A DNA stretch of 64,000 nt. Source: Pyropia haitanensis (taxonomy: Eukaryota > Rhodophyta > Bangiophyceae > Bangiales > Bangiaceae). The position numbers were made by a program, and so were the translations under genes. The notes under the pieces were generated by a model. It had not been told where the DNA came from. It searched no databases and saw nothing but the letters and a program-made list of their open reading frames with translations. Below are positions 33,185 to 43,681 of this stretch, one piece after another; position 1 is the stretch's first letter; each line of letters opens with the position of its first letter. Where the stretch lies: contig SDUX01000004.1 of assembly GCA_008729055.1 (NCBI GenBank), positions 1,860,001 to 1,924,000 on the forward strand, read 5' to 3'.

Positions 33185-36100
33185 ATGCCGCGCCGTCAGG
33201 TGGCCGTCGCCCCTGTTTCCGGTGATGTGCACCCCGCGGCTGCCACCACGTCCCCGCGGGGCCGTCGTCGGGTAGGTGCTGCCCCCTTGGCCGCACCCGA
33301 CGCACGTCATGTCATCACTACCGAGTCACCCACCACGCACGATGTCGGTCGTTCTTCCGCACGTTTGGCCGGTCGTAGGCCCAGTGCCGTGGCCCTGCGA
33401 TGGGGTGCGCGCGGCCGCGGCCCGCAACGGACGCCACGAACAGTGGTACCTGGTTCCAAGACGGCGTCGGCTCCGCGCTACCGTCTACCATCGGACGCGT
33501 CGTGTACGCCGCTGGCGTCGCCGCCGCCAGACGGAGCAGGAGCAAGCGGTTATACGCCGGCATCCCCAGCGGCACCGTCCCGGGCGGTGCAAGCTGAGGC
33601 GGGTGGTGCGACCGCCACCGGAGCAAGAGCGACGGCACCGGGTGCGGACACGACCGTCAGAGCCACTGAAGCACCAGGTGTCGATGACTGCGCCCGAGGT
33701 GCAACCTGTGACGGTGTTGTCAACTCGTTTGTCGAGGAGGCGCAAGATGCTGGCACGGGAGCTGCTGTGGCGAACGGCGGAACGAACGCATCGGACGTCG
33801 ATGAGGAGGACGCCGTCGCCCGTGACGACGCGCGCGCCGCACCGGTAGCGGACGCCCGGACGGACGCGGACGACGGCGACGAGGAGGATGCCGTCGCCCG
33901 TGACGACGCGCCCGCCGCACCGGTAGCGGACGCCGGGACGGACGCGGACGACGGCGACGAGGAGGATGCCGTCGCCCGTGACGACGCGCCCGCCGCACCG
34001 GTAGCGGACGCCGGGACGGACGCGGACGACGGCGACGAGGAGGATGCCGTCGCCCGTGACGACGCGCCCGCCGCACCGGTAGCGGACGCCGGGACGGACG
34101 CGGACGACGGCGACGAGGAGGATGCCGTCGCCCGTGACGACGCGCCCGCCGCACCGGTAGCGGACGCCGGGACGGACGCGGACGACGGCGACGAGGAGGA
34201 TGCCGTCGCCCGTGACGACGCGCCCGCCGCACCGGTAGCGGACGCCGGGACGGACGCGGACCACGGCGTATTGCCAGCACCTGTGCTCGCCCGACAGGAG
34301 CAACGTCGCGTTGCGCGCGTCCCCTCTTCCCTGGCTGCTGCACCCATTGGGTTCGCGCCCCCGGACGCTGTGGTGCTGCATGTGCCCAGCAGGGGGGCGC
34401 CCGCGATGGTGCCCCGCTCTGATCTACTGACGTCGGCACGTGCTGTGGACCCGTCGGCGCCTTCACCAGTCGCGGAACTCGTCGTTATCCCTGTGGCGTC
34501 TAACACCGTGCCCATTCACGAGGGAGCGTTCGCCGCCACGTCACGGAGCGTTGCCTTTGCGACACCGACCATGCCCACGACTGGCGGGCGCGACGTTGGG
34601 CGCGACGTCACTGGCGCGCTGTCCCCGACACGTTCTACTGTTGTAGGTGGTCAGGCGATGGTGCCGCTGACCGCTGCGCTGCCTCCGCGTGGTTTCACTG
34701 GGCCTGTACATGCCGTGCCTGAGAGACACAGGCATGGAGATGGTGGGAGCTCTCTACCGCCTGGACGCGAGCCAGTCGACGAAATGGCCACGCGGGCAGG
34801 GGCGACGGATGGCGTGGACCAGCGAGATCAGGCGACGTCGACCGACTGGAGGTCACCCCCACCCGACGTAACGCAGTCGTCGCAGTCAAGGGCTTTCCGG
34901 TCTGGAGACGGTGTCGGATCCAACGTCACCGACGCTGTGCCACCGCTTAGTGGGGCAACGACAGGTGCCGGCAGCCGCGCCGTGCCGCCCGGGCGCAGAG
35001 GGCGGGGACCTACGAAGGTTCGGAGCGACGCCGTTGTCGGACAGCCAGCCCGTTCTTCAAGCGACGTGGACGACCACGTCGTCTTTGTCGCCGCTCAGCA
35101 GCCGCGCACGGGTGTATATGAGCTGAAGGAGACCACAAGGTGCAACATTGCCACCCTTCTGCGCACGCTGTTCGTGGTGCGGACCGTCAGCGACCGGAGC
35201 ATCATGCCCTTCCTAGGTGTAGCCTACTACGTCATGGCCTTTTCGTACCTGGTCGGTATCGCATCACCCGACGAGCGCTGCGAGTTTTTCGACGAACTTT
35301 CGGAGGCATTCGAGCAGCCCGTGCCCATGAAGTACTTCATGGAAGAGGCCTTTCGATGTGGGCCTGGCGGACTGCATGTTGGTGGTCGTACGAAGTGTGA
35401 GAAGCACGTATTCGGCCAGCCCGACGGTGTCCGTAGCGACATCCTCCGCGATCGGATCAACCCCACGAACGCCAAGGTGCAGTGGTTATCACGCAGGCTT
35501 TGTCTGCGCACCGGCGTCGACATCCAGCCGGGCGCACGATGCACAGGCGGCGGTCTCTCGGTGGAGGACCGTGCGACGATTGCCGCTGCCGTTACGCGCG
35601 AGGGTGTGCGCATCGGCCTGCGCGAGCGCGGATGTTCGGTGAGGTTCGCTGGAGACGGTGGGGTGAGCAACGCGCCTGTGTCGCTTGCATTCCACTGGGA
35701 TACCGCGGCGACCTGGCGCCCAGACTCCTTGGAGTCCGGACTGGTCGCAGACATGCAGGAGCTTCTTCTTCGAGGCATGCCAGGACTGCACGCGGACCGG
35801 GACCCGAGCAAGGTGGTGAAGTCAAAGGCTCTCGTGCAGCAACGCGAGGTCAAGCGGAAGGACGTCGGCAGTGAACTGGTTGGCGTCGACCGCAAGAAGA
35901 AGCGGAAGACCCAAGAGCAGCCGGACCTGTCAGAGCCGGGGGCCGGCCCGTGCGCGAGTTGCGGTCACGTGGGCACCAGTGGCGCCTCGGGTACACAGCA
36001 TGTCACATCCACTGATTGCGAGCAGTGGTCAGCCGACGTGGTTCAGTCCGAGACTCTTCCACGAGGCGGCCACGTTCTAGCCATGTCCCTGCCGATGCAC

Positions 36101-36583
36101 ATGGATTGTGGGCCAGCCGGTCGCCCCCATGTGTCCGCACAGATACAGAAGACTTCCTCGGCACAAGGTCCTCCTTATCGGTATACCGTCATCATCGAGC
36201 CAAGTCCGCAACCGCCGCAGCAAATGGCCGCGTTTGGAGGCGCTTCCTTTGTCAACCTGGACGGTCGTACTGTTCCAGCGGCCGCCCTGTTCCAGGACAT
36301 TCTGCGCTCAGTTGGGGCACATCTGTCGCGACGGCGGCTGCCGCCAGCCCCATCTTCCACTGCCGCCGGTGGCCCAGCGGACGCAGGCGCTGCTGTGCAA
36401 GGAGGCATACAGTTGTGTGTGAGAAGGGTTCCGCGGCCGGTGCCGCTGTTACATCGCATTGAGTTGTCGTCACAGTATGAGCTCAGTTGCCAGGCTGAGC
36501 TCGTGGACAGAAGTCCGGGTCGCATCATCATGTTTTACGAGGGGATCGCACCTCTACCCGTGCAGGGTACCTCGACACTATGA
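33185..36583 (+). CDS. 1,132-aa companion protein of the element with acidic 26-aa repeats
   Basis: An intact long ORF from ATG 33185 (MPRRQVAVAPVSGDVHPAAA). The N-terminal ~620 residues are disordered and include six tandem copies of a 26-aa acidic unit (DEEDAVARDDAPAAPVADAG, residues about 205-360). From about residue 650 a folded domain begins: TTRCNIATLLRTLFVVRTVS, then FLGVAYYVMAFSYLVGI, then CEFFDELSEAFEQPVPMKYF, then GGLHVGGRTKCEKHVFGQPD and INPTNAKVQWLSRRLCLRTG. A basic KKKRKTQEQ (about residue 905) could be a nuclear signal. A C-terminal region has IELSSQYELSCQAELVDRSP and ends QGTSTL. No family is recognised. Position next to the transposase-like gene on the same strand suggests a transposition accessory or regulatory protein (inference). 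Codon choice is less G/C-extreme than in host genes. Confidence 0.65.
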   Translation: MPRRQVAVAPVSGDVHPAAATTSPRGRRRVGAAPLAAPDARHVITTESPTTHDVGRSSARLAGRRPSAVALRWGARGRGPQRTPRTVVPGSKTASAPRYRLPSDASCTPLASPPPDGAGASGYTPASPAAPSRAVQAEAGGATATGARATAPGADTTVRATEAPGVDDCARGATCDGVVNSFVEEAQDAGTGAAVANGGTNASDVDEEDAVARDDARAAPVADARTDADDGDEEDAVARDDAPAAPVADAGTDADDGDEEDAVARDDAPAAPVADAGTDADDGDEEDAVARDDAPAAPVADAGTDADDGDEEDAVARDDAPAAPVADAGTDADDGDEEDAVARDDAPAAPVADAGTDADHGVLPAPVLARQEQRRVARVPSSLAAAPIGFAPPDAVVLHVPSRGAPAMVPRSDLLTSARAVDPSAPSPVAELVVIPVASNTVPIHEGAFAATSRSVAFATPTMPTTGGRDVGRDVTGALSPTRSTVVGGQAMVPLTAALPPRGFTGPVHAVPERHRHGDGGSSLPPGREPVDEMATRAGATDGVDQRDQATSTDWRSPPPDVTQSSQSRAFRSGDGVGSNVTDAVPPLSGATTGAGSRAVPPGRRGRGPTKVRSDAVVGQPARSSSDVDDHVVFVAAQQPRTGVYELKETTRCNIATLLRTLFVVRTVSDRSIMPFLGVAYYVMAFSYLVGIASPDERCEFFDELSEAFEQPVPMKYFMEEAFRCGPGGLHVGGRTKCEKHVFGQPDGVRSDILRDRINPTNAKVQWLSRRLCLRTGVDIQPGARCTGGGLSVEDRATIAAAVTREGVRIGLRERGCSVRFAGDGGVSNAPVSLAFHWDTAATWRPDSLESGLVADMQELLLRGMPGLHADRDPSKVVKSKALVQQREVKRKDVGSELVGVDRKKKRKTQEQPDLSEPGAGPCASCGHVGTSGASGTQHVTSTDCEQWSADVVQSETLPRGGHVLAMSLPMHMDCGPAGRPHVSAQIQKTSSAQGPPYRYTVIIEPSPQPPQQMAAFGGASFVNLDGRTVPAAALFQDILRSVGAHLSRRRLPPAPSSTAAGGPADAGAAVQGGIQLCVRRVPRPVPLLHRIELSSQYELSCQAELVDRSPGRIIMFYEGIAPLPVQGTSTL
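33797..34264 (+). repeat. 78-bp coding tandem repeat, six copies
   Basis: Exact 78-bp period (GACGACGCGCCCGCCGCACC at 33902, 33980, 34058 and so on). The first copy is slightly diverged and the rest near-identical, implying recent expansion. In-frame, it encodes 26 residues rich in Asp/Glu/Ala. Confidence 0.92.
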
Positions 36584-38428
36584 ACTGGCACATAAACTTG
36601 CACCCTCACCGGCCGCCACGGACCCGCCTTCGATGCATCGTGCTGCGTGTGTCCTGTCAAGAGACTAAGCCACAGCGCTGTCTGTCAGTCCTTGATGTTA
36701 GGAAATGCAGATGGCGACACCGCAGTTGGTGTAAACGATGCCCGTCCTCCTGCGAAGTCCTGCTGCCGACGCGCCCACAAAAGTGACCCTGACTCGGTCC
36801 GCGGCGTGCACACATACGCGCAGCAGCCTCAACCGAAGCGCCAACCGACAAGCGGCGCATCACCAGGAAGCGTGAATCTCTCTGCGTCACGCGCAAAAGG
36901 AACGTACTTCTCCATGAACACTAGATACGATCAGAAGGCGTGCCGCCGTGGTGGCGAAGAAGCTACAAGGAACGGCCCAGCGCTTGACCACGCATACGCG
37001 GCCGTTTACCATCAGTGGACGATACGTGGATGACCGCATGGAACATCCCGAAAGCTGGACCGGCGTGCGTCCAAGATCCACAGACTTGACAACTGCGCGT
37101 GCGTGGACCATACGTGGAGCACACGAGAACCGGCCCGTGAAGTCTTTCGCTCACGAGCAAGGACGGCGGGTGCGCGGTAGTCACTGACCGACGCGCAAGG
37201 CAGACAAGAAGCACATGCACACCACGCAAAAGAGAACTATGCGCACAACACCAGGCATTCGTTAGAGCACACAACCGCAGGAACAGCGTGAACACCAGCG
37301 CGCCTGTGTGCTGTTCCACTCCACGTCGCTAACGCCGTCCACTTCCGACCGGGTCCACACGCAACATCTTGAGCAACAGTGAACGTACGTACAGGAAGAC
37401 GAGAGCGCGCTGCCGCCTGCGACAAGAAAAACACGTTCGTCGACGGCCACCGTTCTGGACGACCGGGGCACGTGCCGGCGGCAGCTGGTCGGCTCGGATG
37501 CAGCTGGTTCGTACACGTGGTCCCCTATAGAAAGCGAACACGTACATCGGGGTTCTCAGCGTTGCACGTTGCAAAAGTGACCTTTGTGGATTTAACGATA
37601 GTTATGCGCCGACTTGTTCTTCATTTCATGCACCTTTTTCGGTCGATGTTTCGCGGTCTATGCGAAACGTAGCGTGTTTGAAACGTCAAGTAGCACCAGT
37701 ATTGGCGTACGATGCTAGCGTGTACGAGGAAGTAGCCGGCCAGGGCTTGATGTGTGTTACCGAAACTCGACATGTCCATTATGTCAGTTCATGTTTTTTG
37801 TTTCAACGTTGCCGGTGTGTCGGGCATGTCGGTGGCGTTTGCGCTGGTCCTGTTCAACTGCGCGCATTGTCGGGCACACGCGTCCACTGCCCTGCCACTG
37901 CGTCACCCCGCTTCCCCCACGCCCGCACCCCCCCCCCCCCCCCTCTCCTCCCCGCGCTCGGCCCCCGCGCTGCGCTGCTAGGCAACTCGATGCAACATCT
38001 GTACAGACCTGTACGTGCGGCCGGCGCCCCGCTTTTGCGTGCGACTTGGACGCGCCGGGGACACAACCGCGGATCCTCTGTCCGTACCACAGAGGACGTG
38101 TTAGCTGTTGCACTCCGACTGACACTTGCTCGGCCCAGGGCGTCTCGCCTCACCCTCCTTGCCACCCCGTCTGCCCCCTCTTGCACCGGCATCGCCGCCG
38201 CCGCGACTGTGGTCCTCTCGAGCCCCGCTGACTCCTGCGGCTTTGTCTCTGTCGCCGGCACCTTCCTCACACCCAGGCGCCCACTGTGTGCTGACAGGCT
38301 TTCGGTCCGCTGAGACTGCCGCGATCAACCGGTGCGGTACGTCGGAACACCCTGTGTGCTGCGAACGGGGTGGCACGTAGCCGCGCCCCACGTGCTGGTG
38401 CTGTACCTGCTGCTTGACGTGCCGTCCG
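36584..38428. other. element spacer between the two long ORFs, no gene seen
   Basis: 1.8 kb with only short frames. A C-run occurs at about 37929-37942. It probably includes the 3' UTR of the companion gene and the promoter of the transposase-like gene. Confidence 0.4.
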
Positions 38429-41400
38429 ATGGACGAAGACGTCGCGCTTGAAACTGTGAATGGGGGCGAACAACCACCCGCTGGCAGTGGCAGCGAAGCC
38501 GTGCAAGACCTTGACGGCGACGGGCACAATGCCGAGGGTGTGCCTTCAGGCGCGGTGCCTGACGAGGACGACGTCGGCGGCCAAGTTGTCCGCGTGCGTC
38601 GTTTATGCTGTCGATTGCCGATGGTGGCCGGGCGGGGTCGATGGATCATCGCAGGGCCGGTCGCAGACTACCGCAATGTGGACCCGCTTCTGTTCTCAAT
38701 GGCCATTATCGTCGAGGGCCTGCTCCAGTTTTCGTGCCGTGAGGTGTACGCTCGCGCTGTGCCTCTGCTGATCAAGAAGGGTATGTACCCCTCGGTCGCG
38801 GCAACCTACGAGTCCGTGCAGTACGTGTCGGACGAACCAGATTGCAACCCGTCGTCAGCTGAAGAGCCGTCGTGGGAGACAGACGATCCGGATGGACTAC
38901 CTGTGCGGCGCGTGCTCGATAGGGCGGCGGGTGCGGTAAGGCGGAGCACGGGACGGGTGGAGGCCGGCTCCGTCAAATTCATATCTTGTGTGCCACCGTC
39001 TTCTCACCCGTGGTGTGCGCACGCTTTGCGACTACGTCGCAGAAGGGACGAGAGACGCGGGGCCGTTGCGTACAAGCGCGCATTGTCATCGTTGACGGAC
39101 AACGACGAACGACGTATGTTGCGTGCAGCGAACAGTTCGTCACTCGTTGCTGTCCGACATGCCACTACATACAATGTTCGGTCACTGGCAGAACGAGCAC
39201 GGGGGTTGCGTGCACTCAAGAAGCGTCCGTGGCGGGGAGTAGGTGCTCCCAGCGTGATCCCGCCGCGGAAGCAACTCGTTGCCATGAAGCGGCGAGTATT
39301 TGAGCGGTCCGCACGTGTTGGCCACTCAATGATTACGTTACGAGTGGACGGAACGGCCGAGGAGTGGAACTACGTTCGCAACTCGGGTCTACACGGTGTG
39401 CGGTTGTACAAGGCGTCCGACGGAACTGTGAAGCGCTTGGCGTGTCATTCTCACAAACAGCGCAAGCAGGAACGTGCGTCCGTCGGTGCAACCTTGGGAC
39501 CTGACGACAATGGCGACCCGACGGAGGGTGTTGACGCGATAGGTGCACGTGGCCGCGTCGGTACGGGCCGAGTCGATGGATGCGGACTGCCAGAGGGCGC
39601 AGTTGGTCACCGGCTGAATGCAGGACATGCTGGGCATGAGGCACCTGGGTCTGCTACGGCGGCAGCTGCTGTCGATGGTGTGGTCCACGACGAGTCCCAA
39701 TCACCCGAAGAAGACGTCTTTGCCCATGACTCGCCACTTAATGACTGGGGCGGCCCTCCTTCCGCCACACGTGCGGAGGGACACCTGACGCTGGACGAGT
39801 TGCGAATATTGAAGAGTTCAACGTTGGAGAACCCCGACGGCACGGATCCGCTCGTGATTGTGGCGGTGCAGTTCGACATCGTTGCGGCCATTCGTGCTGC
39901 AATAGCGCGTCGCACCAAGCGGTGTACTGTGGCCGGTGTCGTCGACGGCTCCGCCGCGTGGTCCCTGGGCTCCGACGGTGGTCCCATATGCCACAGCTCC
40001 ATCACCCTATTCACACTGACGCTATCCGCATCGTGGCTCGTGAGTGGTCGCACGGCCATGTTACCCGTCATGTACATCTTGGCAGGCGAGCACCATATGC
40101 ACTCTGCGCTCGGTGACACGTTGGACGCGCTGCTGTCGGCAGTTGTGCAGGCGACATACGAGGTCCCAGTAGCGACTGTTGAGGACGAGGAGGTGGAGAC
40201 AGACGGGGATTCCGACGACAGCATCGCGGAGGAGCAGAGCATCTACGACTGGAGCGGCCCACGTCTGGTTCGGATTGTCGGTGACTTCTCCATATTGGCC
40301 CATATCATGGGCCTAACGGGCGGATCGGACGACTCTAGGTGTGCTTTCTCGTGGCCGTGTTTTTCTGAGAACTTTCTCAGTTTGACATCGTGTGCCGCGC
40401 ACGGCGGTAGACCAAGGACGGTCGCCGACGTCGGTCGCCAATGGGAGCTGGTCTGCTGGCAGCTGGCGCGGTGGAGCTTTCTGAGGGCAGATGCCGCTTC
40501 TGTGGGAACTGGGTCGGTGGTCGCGCGCTGTTCTACGTGCAACACCTGCACGCCGCTGTTTTCTCCGCTCGGCATCGACTTCCAGTGCCAGTCCCCGGGA
40601 TGTGCCGGGCACGCGCGGGCTTTCGATGCTGTGTTGCCGACGCCGATGAGGAACATGTTCAACCTACTGCGCCGTCGAGCAGGGGGGGTGCGGGGCTACC
40701 CAGTCATTCGCTCCGTTCCCATCTTGCTCCAGGTCCCTGTTCTGCACTGTACGGGAAGTGTTATGAAGAAGATCACGTACCTCTTCTTGGCGGAGCTCGG
40801 CGACGCTGCCAAGGCACTGGCGAAGCGCGGCATGTACGACGTCACGGGCAGAAACAACTTAAAGGACTTGTACTTGCGGGAACACATCAAGCTGGTAGCG
40901 CTCATCCTGGCCTGTGAGACCGTTGTCGGTGTCGAGGTCGACCCGGTCGTACTGTCTATGTGGTCTTTGGCGCTGTTGATGTCAGCGGCATGGCGACAGG
41001 CTCTGACGGGTCCTGTTGAACACCGAGGAAAGTTTGTGGATCTGATGGAGTTGGCGGCGGGGCTTCTGGCCCCGTTGTGGTCGGCCGTGAAGCCACTGGA
41101 CCGGGAGAAGAAGGGCGCGGGAGTCGCGTCCCTGTACCTGCACGCGGCTCTTGTCCATGCCAGGGACTCCATGGGGGAGAATTCCCCTGCCGACGCCGTC
41201 ATTACGGACGACCACGTTGAGGGAGCCATCCACGACATGGCACGGCACGTCCGGACAAGGGTCAACAACGTGGCGCGTGCGCAGGCTGTTACAGAATTCC
41301 AGGCCTTGGTCGACGACGACGCTTCGGCGGTACGGCGGAACAGCTTTGCAGCGGAGCTCGCAGTCTACACGGAGCGGATCCGCATCTGCAGCTGCTGCGA

Positions 41401-42427
41401 GAACGACCTCGGAGAAGCGCAGGCCAAGGACATCGACGCAGCCGTCAGTCGCACCGATCTCAGTGAACGCATCCGTTCGACGCAAGCGGACGCGGAGGAG
41501 GGTTCATTCGTGTCTCTGGAACTGCCGTCTTGCCTGATCTTCCGCCCACAGATCAACGACGCCACCGGCACGCCGCGAGTAAGCAAGGAGCTGAAGATCG
41601 CGCGCGCCCTGCAGAACCGTATGTCGGTCGTCAACGTCTGCGTGTGTGGGGGTGCGTGGAACCGGCGGGTCGGGTCTTTCGGTAAACGACTGCTCGCTCT
41701 CCGAGACGGTGCGCCCTTACCTGCTGGGACGACGGAATTGGTGGCGCCGGACGATTGTGAGCAACCTGGTGAAGACGTGGTCGACCTCATCCATCCCTCC
41801 GGAGCAGACGGAGCGCGCGCCCACGCCCCTGACCAACTGGCACGGTACGGACGGTCGGGCGCGCTTGCGCCAGTTGCCCCGGACGAGGCCCGCGCATGGA
41901 TCACACGACACACGGTAGCATGCCGGCGAAACGGTGGTGCTTGTGACGGGGCTTGTGCTGCGGAGATTGACGACGTCATGGGACGCGTCCATGACGACGC
42001 GTTCGAACAAGACGTCGCGGCCACAGACCACGACGCGCACTGCGACAAGGAAGGCGGGCCCGACCATGAACTAGGGCATCCAACGGACGTGGACACAGAC
42101 GTCCCTTTCCTGGCGGCCGAGATTTTTTCGCATCCAGGCTTACGGCCGTATGCACCACCTCGCGACGTACTGAACGCGGTGTTGAGCGAGGACAACCATA
42201 GCTTTGATGGTACGGTTGCGGACAGTGACGCGAGCCGCCATCGCATTGCCGAGGAAGACATGCTGTTACGCATTTTCCGCTATCGCATGCGACAGGAGCC
42301 GTTCCTGCGCTGGGCTGAGGCGAGCAGTGTGCACCTGTCCGGTATGGAGCGAGCAATCGCGAGTGTGATGCACAAGTTGCATGTCTGGCGAAGATCCTTG
42401 CCAGGTGGTAACATCTCCACACTATAG
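38429..42427 (+). CDS. putative transposase (large, zinc-binding, DDE-type-like)
   Basis: An intact 1,332-aa ORF from the first ATG at 38429 (MDEDVALETVNGGEQPPAGS). Residues about 495-560 have VAGVVDGSAAW followed by SSITLFTLTLSASWLVSGRT and MLPVMYILAGEHHMHSAL. Then VRIVGDFSILAHIMGLTGGS with a Cys shortly after (D at 619) resembles the 'GD..L....GL.G....C' block around the second catalytic Asp of several large eukaryotic DDE transposases. D506 in VDGS is a candidate first Asp. A Cys cluster C701/C704/C707/C720/C725 (CSTCNTC) looks zinc-binding, and LQVPVLHCTGSVMKKITYLF (LH at 772-773) parallels a 'PPLH...G' motif seen in such proteins. Further Cys pairs (SCCEND at about residue 990; VCVCGG at about 1071). 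The third acidic residue was not identified. It is the best candidate for mobilising the element. Confidence 0.55.
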   Translation: MDEDVALETVNGGEQPPAGSGSEAVQDLDGDGHNAEGVPSGAVPDEDDVGGQVVRVRRLCCRLPMVAGRGRWIIAGPVADYRNVDPLLFSMAIIVEGLLQFSCREVYARAVPLLIKKGMYPSVAATYESVQYVSDEPDCNPSSAEEPSWETDDPDGLPVRRVLDRAAGAVRRSTGRVEAGSVKFISCVPPSSHPWCAHALRLRRRRDERRGAVAYKRALSSLTDNDERRMLRAANSSSLVAVRHATTYNVRSLAERARGLRALKKRPWRGVGAPSVIPPRKQLVAMKRRVFERSARVGHSMITLRVDGTAEEWNYVRNSGLHGVRLYKASDGTVKRLACHSHKQRKQERASVGATLGPDDNGDPTEGVDAIGARGRVGTGRVDGCGLPEGAVGHRLNAGHAGHEAPGSATAAAAVDGVVHDESQSPEEDVFAHDSPLNDWGGPPSATRAEGHLTLDELRILKSSTLENPDGTDPLVIVAVQFDIVAAIRAAIARRTKRCTVAGVVDGSAAWSLGSDGGPICHSSITLFTLTLSASWLVSGRTAMLPVMYILAGEHHMHSALGDTLDALLSAVVQATYEVPVATVEDEEVETDGDSDDSIAEEQSIYDWSGPRLVRIVGDFSILAHIMGLTGGSDDSRCAFSWPCFSENFLSLTSCAAHGGRPRTVADVGRQWELVCWQLARWSFLRADAASVGTGSVVARCSTCNTCTPLFSPLGIDFQCQSPGCAGHARAFDAVLPTPMRNMFNLLRRRAGGVRGYPVIRSVPILLQVPVLHCTGSVMKKITYLFLAELGDAAKALAKRGMYDVTGRNNLKDLYLREHIKLVALILACETVVGVEVDPVVLSMWSLALLMSAAWRQALTGPVEHRGKFVDLMELAAGLLAPLWSAVKPLDREKKGAGVASLYLHAALVHARDSMGENSPADAVITDDHVEGAIHDMARHVRTRVNNVARAQAVTEFQALVDDDASAVRRNSFAAELAVYTERIRICSCCENDLGEAQAKDIDAAVSRTDLSERIRSTQADAEEGSFVSLELPSCLIFRPQINDATGTPRVSKELKIARALQNRMSVVNVCVCGGAWNRRVGSFGKRLLALRDGAPLPAGTTELVAPDDCEQPGEDVVDLIHPSGADGARAHAPDQLARYGRSGALAPVAPDEARAWITRHTVACRRNGGACDGACAAEIDDVMGRVHDDAFEQDVAATDHDAHCDKEGGPDHELGHPTDVDTDVPFLAAEIFSHPGLRPYAPPRDVLNAVLSEDNHSFDGTVADSDASRHRIAEEDMLLRIFRYRMRQEPFLRWAEASSVHLSGMERAIASVMHKLHVWRRSLPGGNISTL

Positions 42428-43267
42428 CGAAACCGTCTCACCAGTCGTGCTTTTAAACACGGGTCCCGTCTGAAGGCCAACTATCTGTGTACGCGTGGTC
42501 GCCACCCGCTCATCATGTACTCGGTGACGGCTTTGCGAGATCCATTGAGACGTTCACATCTGACCACTGACGTCGTTTCCCTGTCTTCGTCCGGGCACTG
42601 CAAAGTCGACACCGGCGACGCCGTAGCGACAGCGCCGTCCGACCACCACGCGCCACTTCAGCCCGGACCACAGAAGTGCCTCGTCGTGGCTAACACCCAC
42701 GCCCCCTTTTGACCAAGTTGCAGCGGCGCCTGATTTGGCCAGGGTGCTTGCGAGGCCTCGGCGTGAGGCGCGCGGAGTTCATCGGCAGTCGGGCGCCCAG
42801 GCGATGCACTCCAGCCGGTGTCGTCCTCAGTCCTAGACGTCAGCAGGGATGGGTGTGCGTTGTTTCGCCCGCTGCTGCGTGCGCGTGCCGAAGCATACAT
42901 GTGGGTAACAGCGGCCATAGCTGGTACGAGAAAAAAGAAACGCGGAGTACGTGAGGCGTTCGGAGTACTGGTACGGCGGTAGGTGTGACTCAGACCTGAC
43001 AGAGAGAGGTCGTCAGCGCAAGTGCCCGCGCTGTCGGGGTGCAATCGCCACAGATCGATTACGAATATGATTCTTGAGTGATTCACAGGTGGGTAGCAGA
43101 AAAAACGCTATTCCGGCGTTCAGGCACACGCGCACCCGAATGACGAGGCCAGGTACTCGCAAATACCCCGCGGAGGGTGGGTGTCAACGTACTGTGGGGT
43201 CCATCTGCCCCGACTCGGAGCCAAGGACATCCTCTCACAAGGTGGGCCACCGTAATTGACCTGCGGA
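42428..43267. other. element right-end spacer, no gene seen
   Basis: Ordinary-composition sequence with short frames only, downstream of the transposase-like ORF. Confidence 0.4.
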
Positions 43268-43681
43268 ATGTCGGCACCAGATCACAGGCAGTCCCCACAG
43301 CCTTGCACGGCCAGCTCTAATTCGTCGGCTGCCCGGATGCACACGGCGCACGTCGCCTCGGCGCACTCGTCGCACTCGGGCTGCGCGTCGACGACCATTT
43401 GCACTGCGAATGCGTCCTTGCGTCCTACAACGTGCTGCAGGTGTGGCGAGAGCAACCTCGAGCTTGTGGAGGTGCACCAGTATACCGACCTGAACCTGGA
43501 AAAGACAGCACGCTCCGGAACGACGCCAGACTCGTTTAAACGGGCTTTGTGCGCCCAGTGCAACCAGTGCAAAAAAAAAACCCGCCCTACGGTGTCAAAT
43601 TCGGCGATTCCGCGGACCCGTTGCACGGCGTGCACGCCCCGCAAGGCCCGATTTTTGATCCTCGCACGGGCCACGGGTTAG
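43268..43681 (+). CDS. Cys-rich short ORF ending inside the right TIR (doubtful)
   Basis: A plus-strand frame of 137 codons from ATG 43268 contains TTCCRCGESNLELVEV, CAQCNQCKKKTRP and RCTACTPRKA, and its TAG stop (43679-43681) lies within the terminal repeat. The opposite strand also carries a Cys-rich frame (ECDECAEATCAVC and CGDCL, about 43282-43400), so at most one is real. Both patterns would suit a small zinc-binding peptide. No family recognised. Confidence 0.25.
   Translation: MSAPDHRQSPQPCTASSNSSAARMHTAHVASAHSSHSGCASTTICTANASLRPTTCCRCGESNLELVEVHQYTDLNLEKTARSGTTPDSFKRALCAQCNQCKKKTRPTVSNSAIPRTRCTACTPRKARFLILARATG
43555..43570 (-). promoter_or_regulatory. right subterminal GCACTG pair (candidate transposase site)
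   Basis: On the minus strand GCACTGGTTGCACTGG: two GCACTG motifs with 9-bp periodicity, 121 and 130 bp in from the right end. This mirrors the left-end pair in position, spacing and orientation. Confidence 0.5.

Noticed and set aside
33485..34515. Long minus-strand frames opposite the acidic repeats
   Set aside because: They mirror the 78-bp repeat on the antisense strand; the plus-strand frame alone continues through the folded C-terminal domain.
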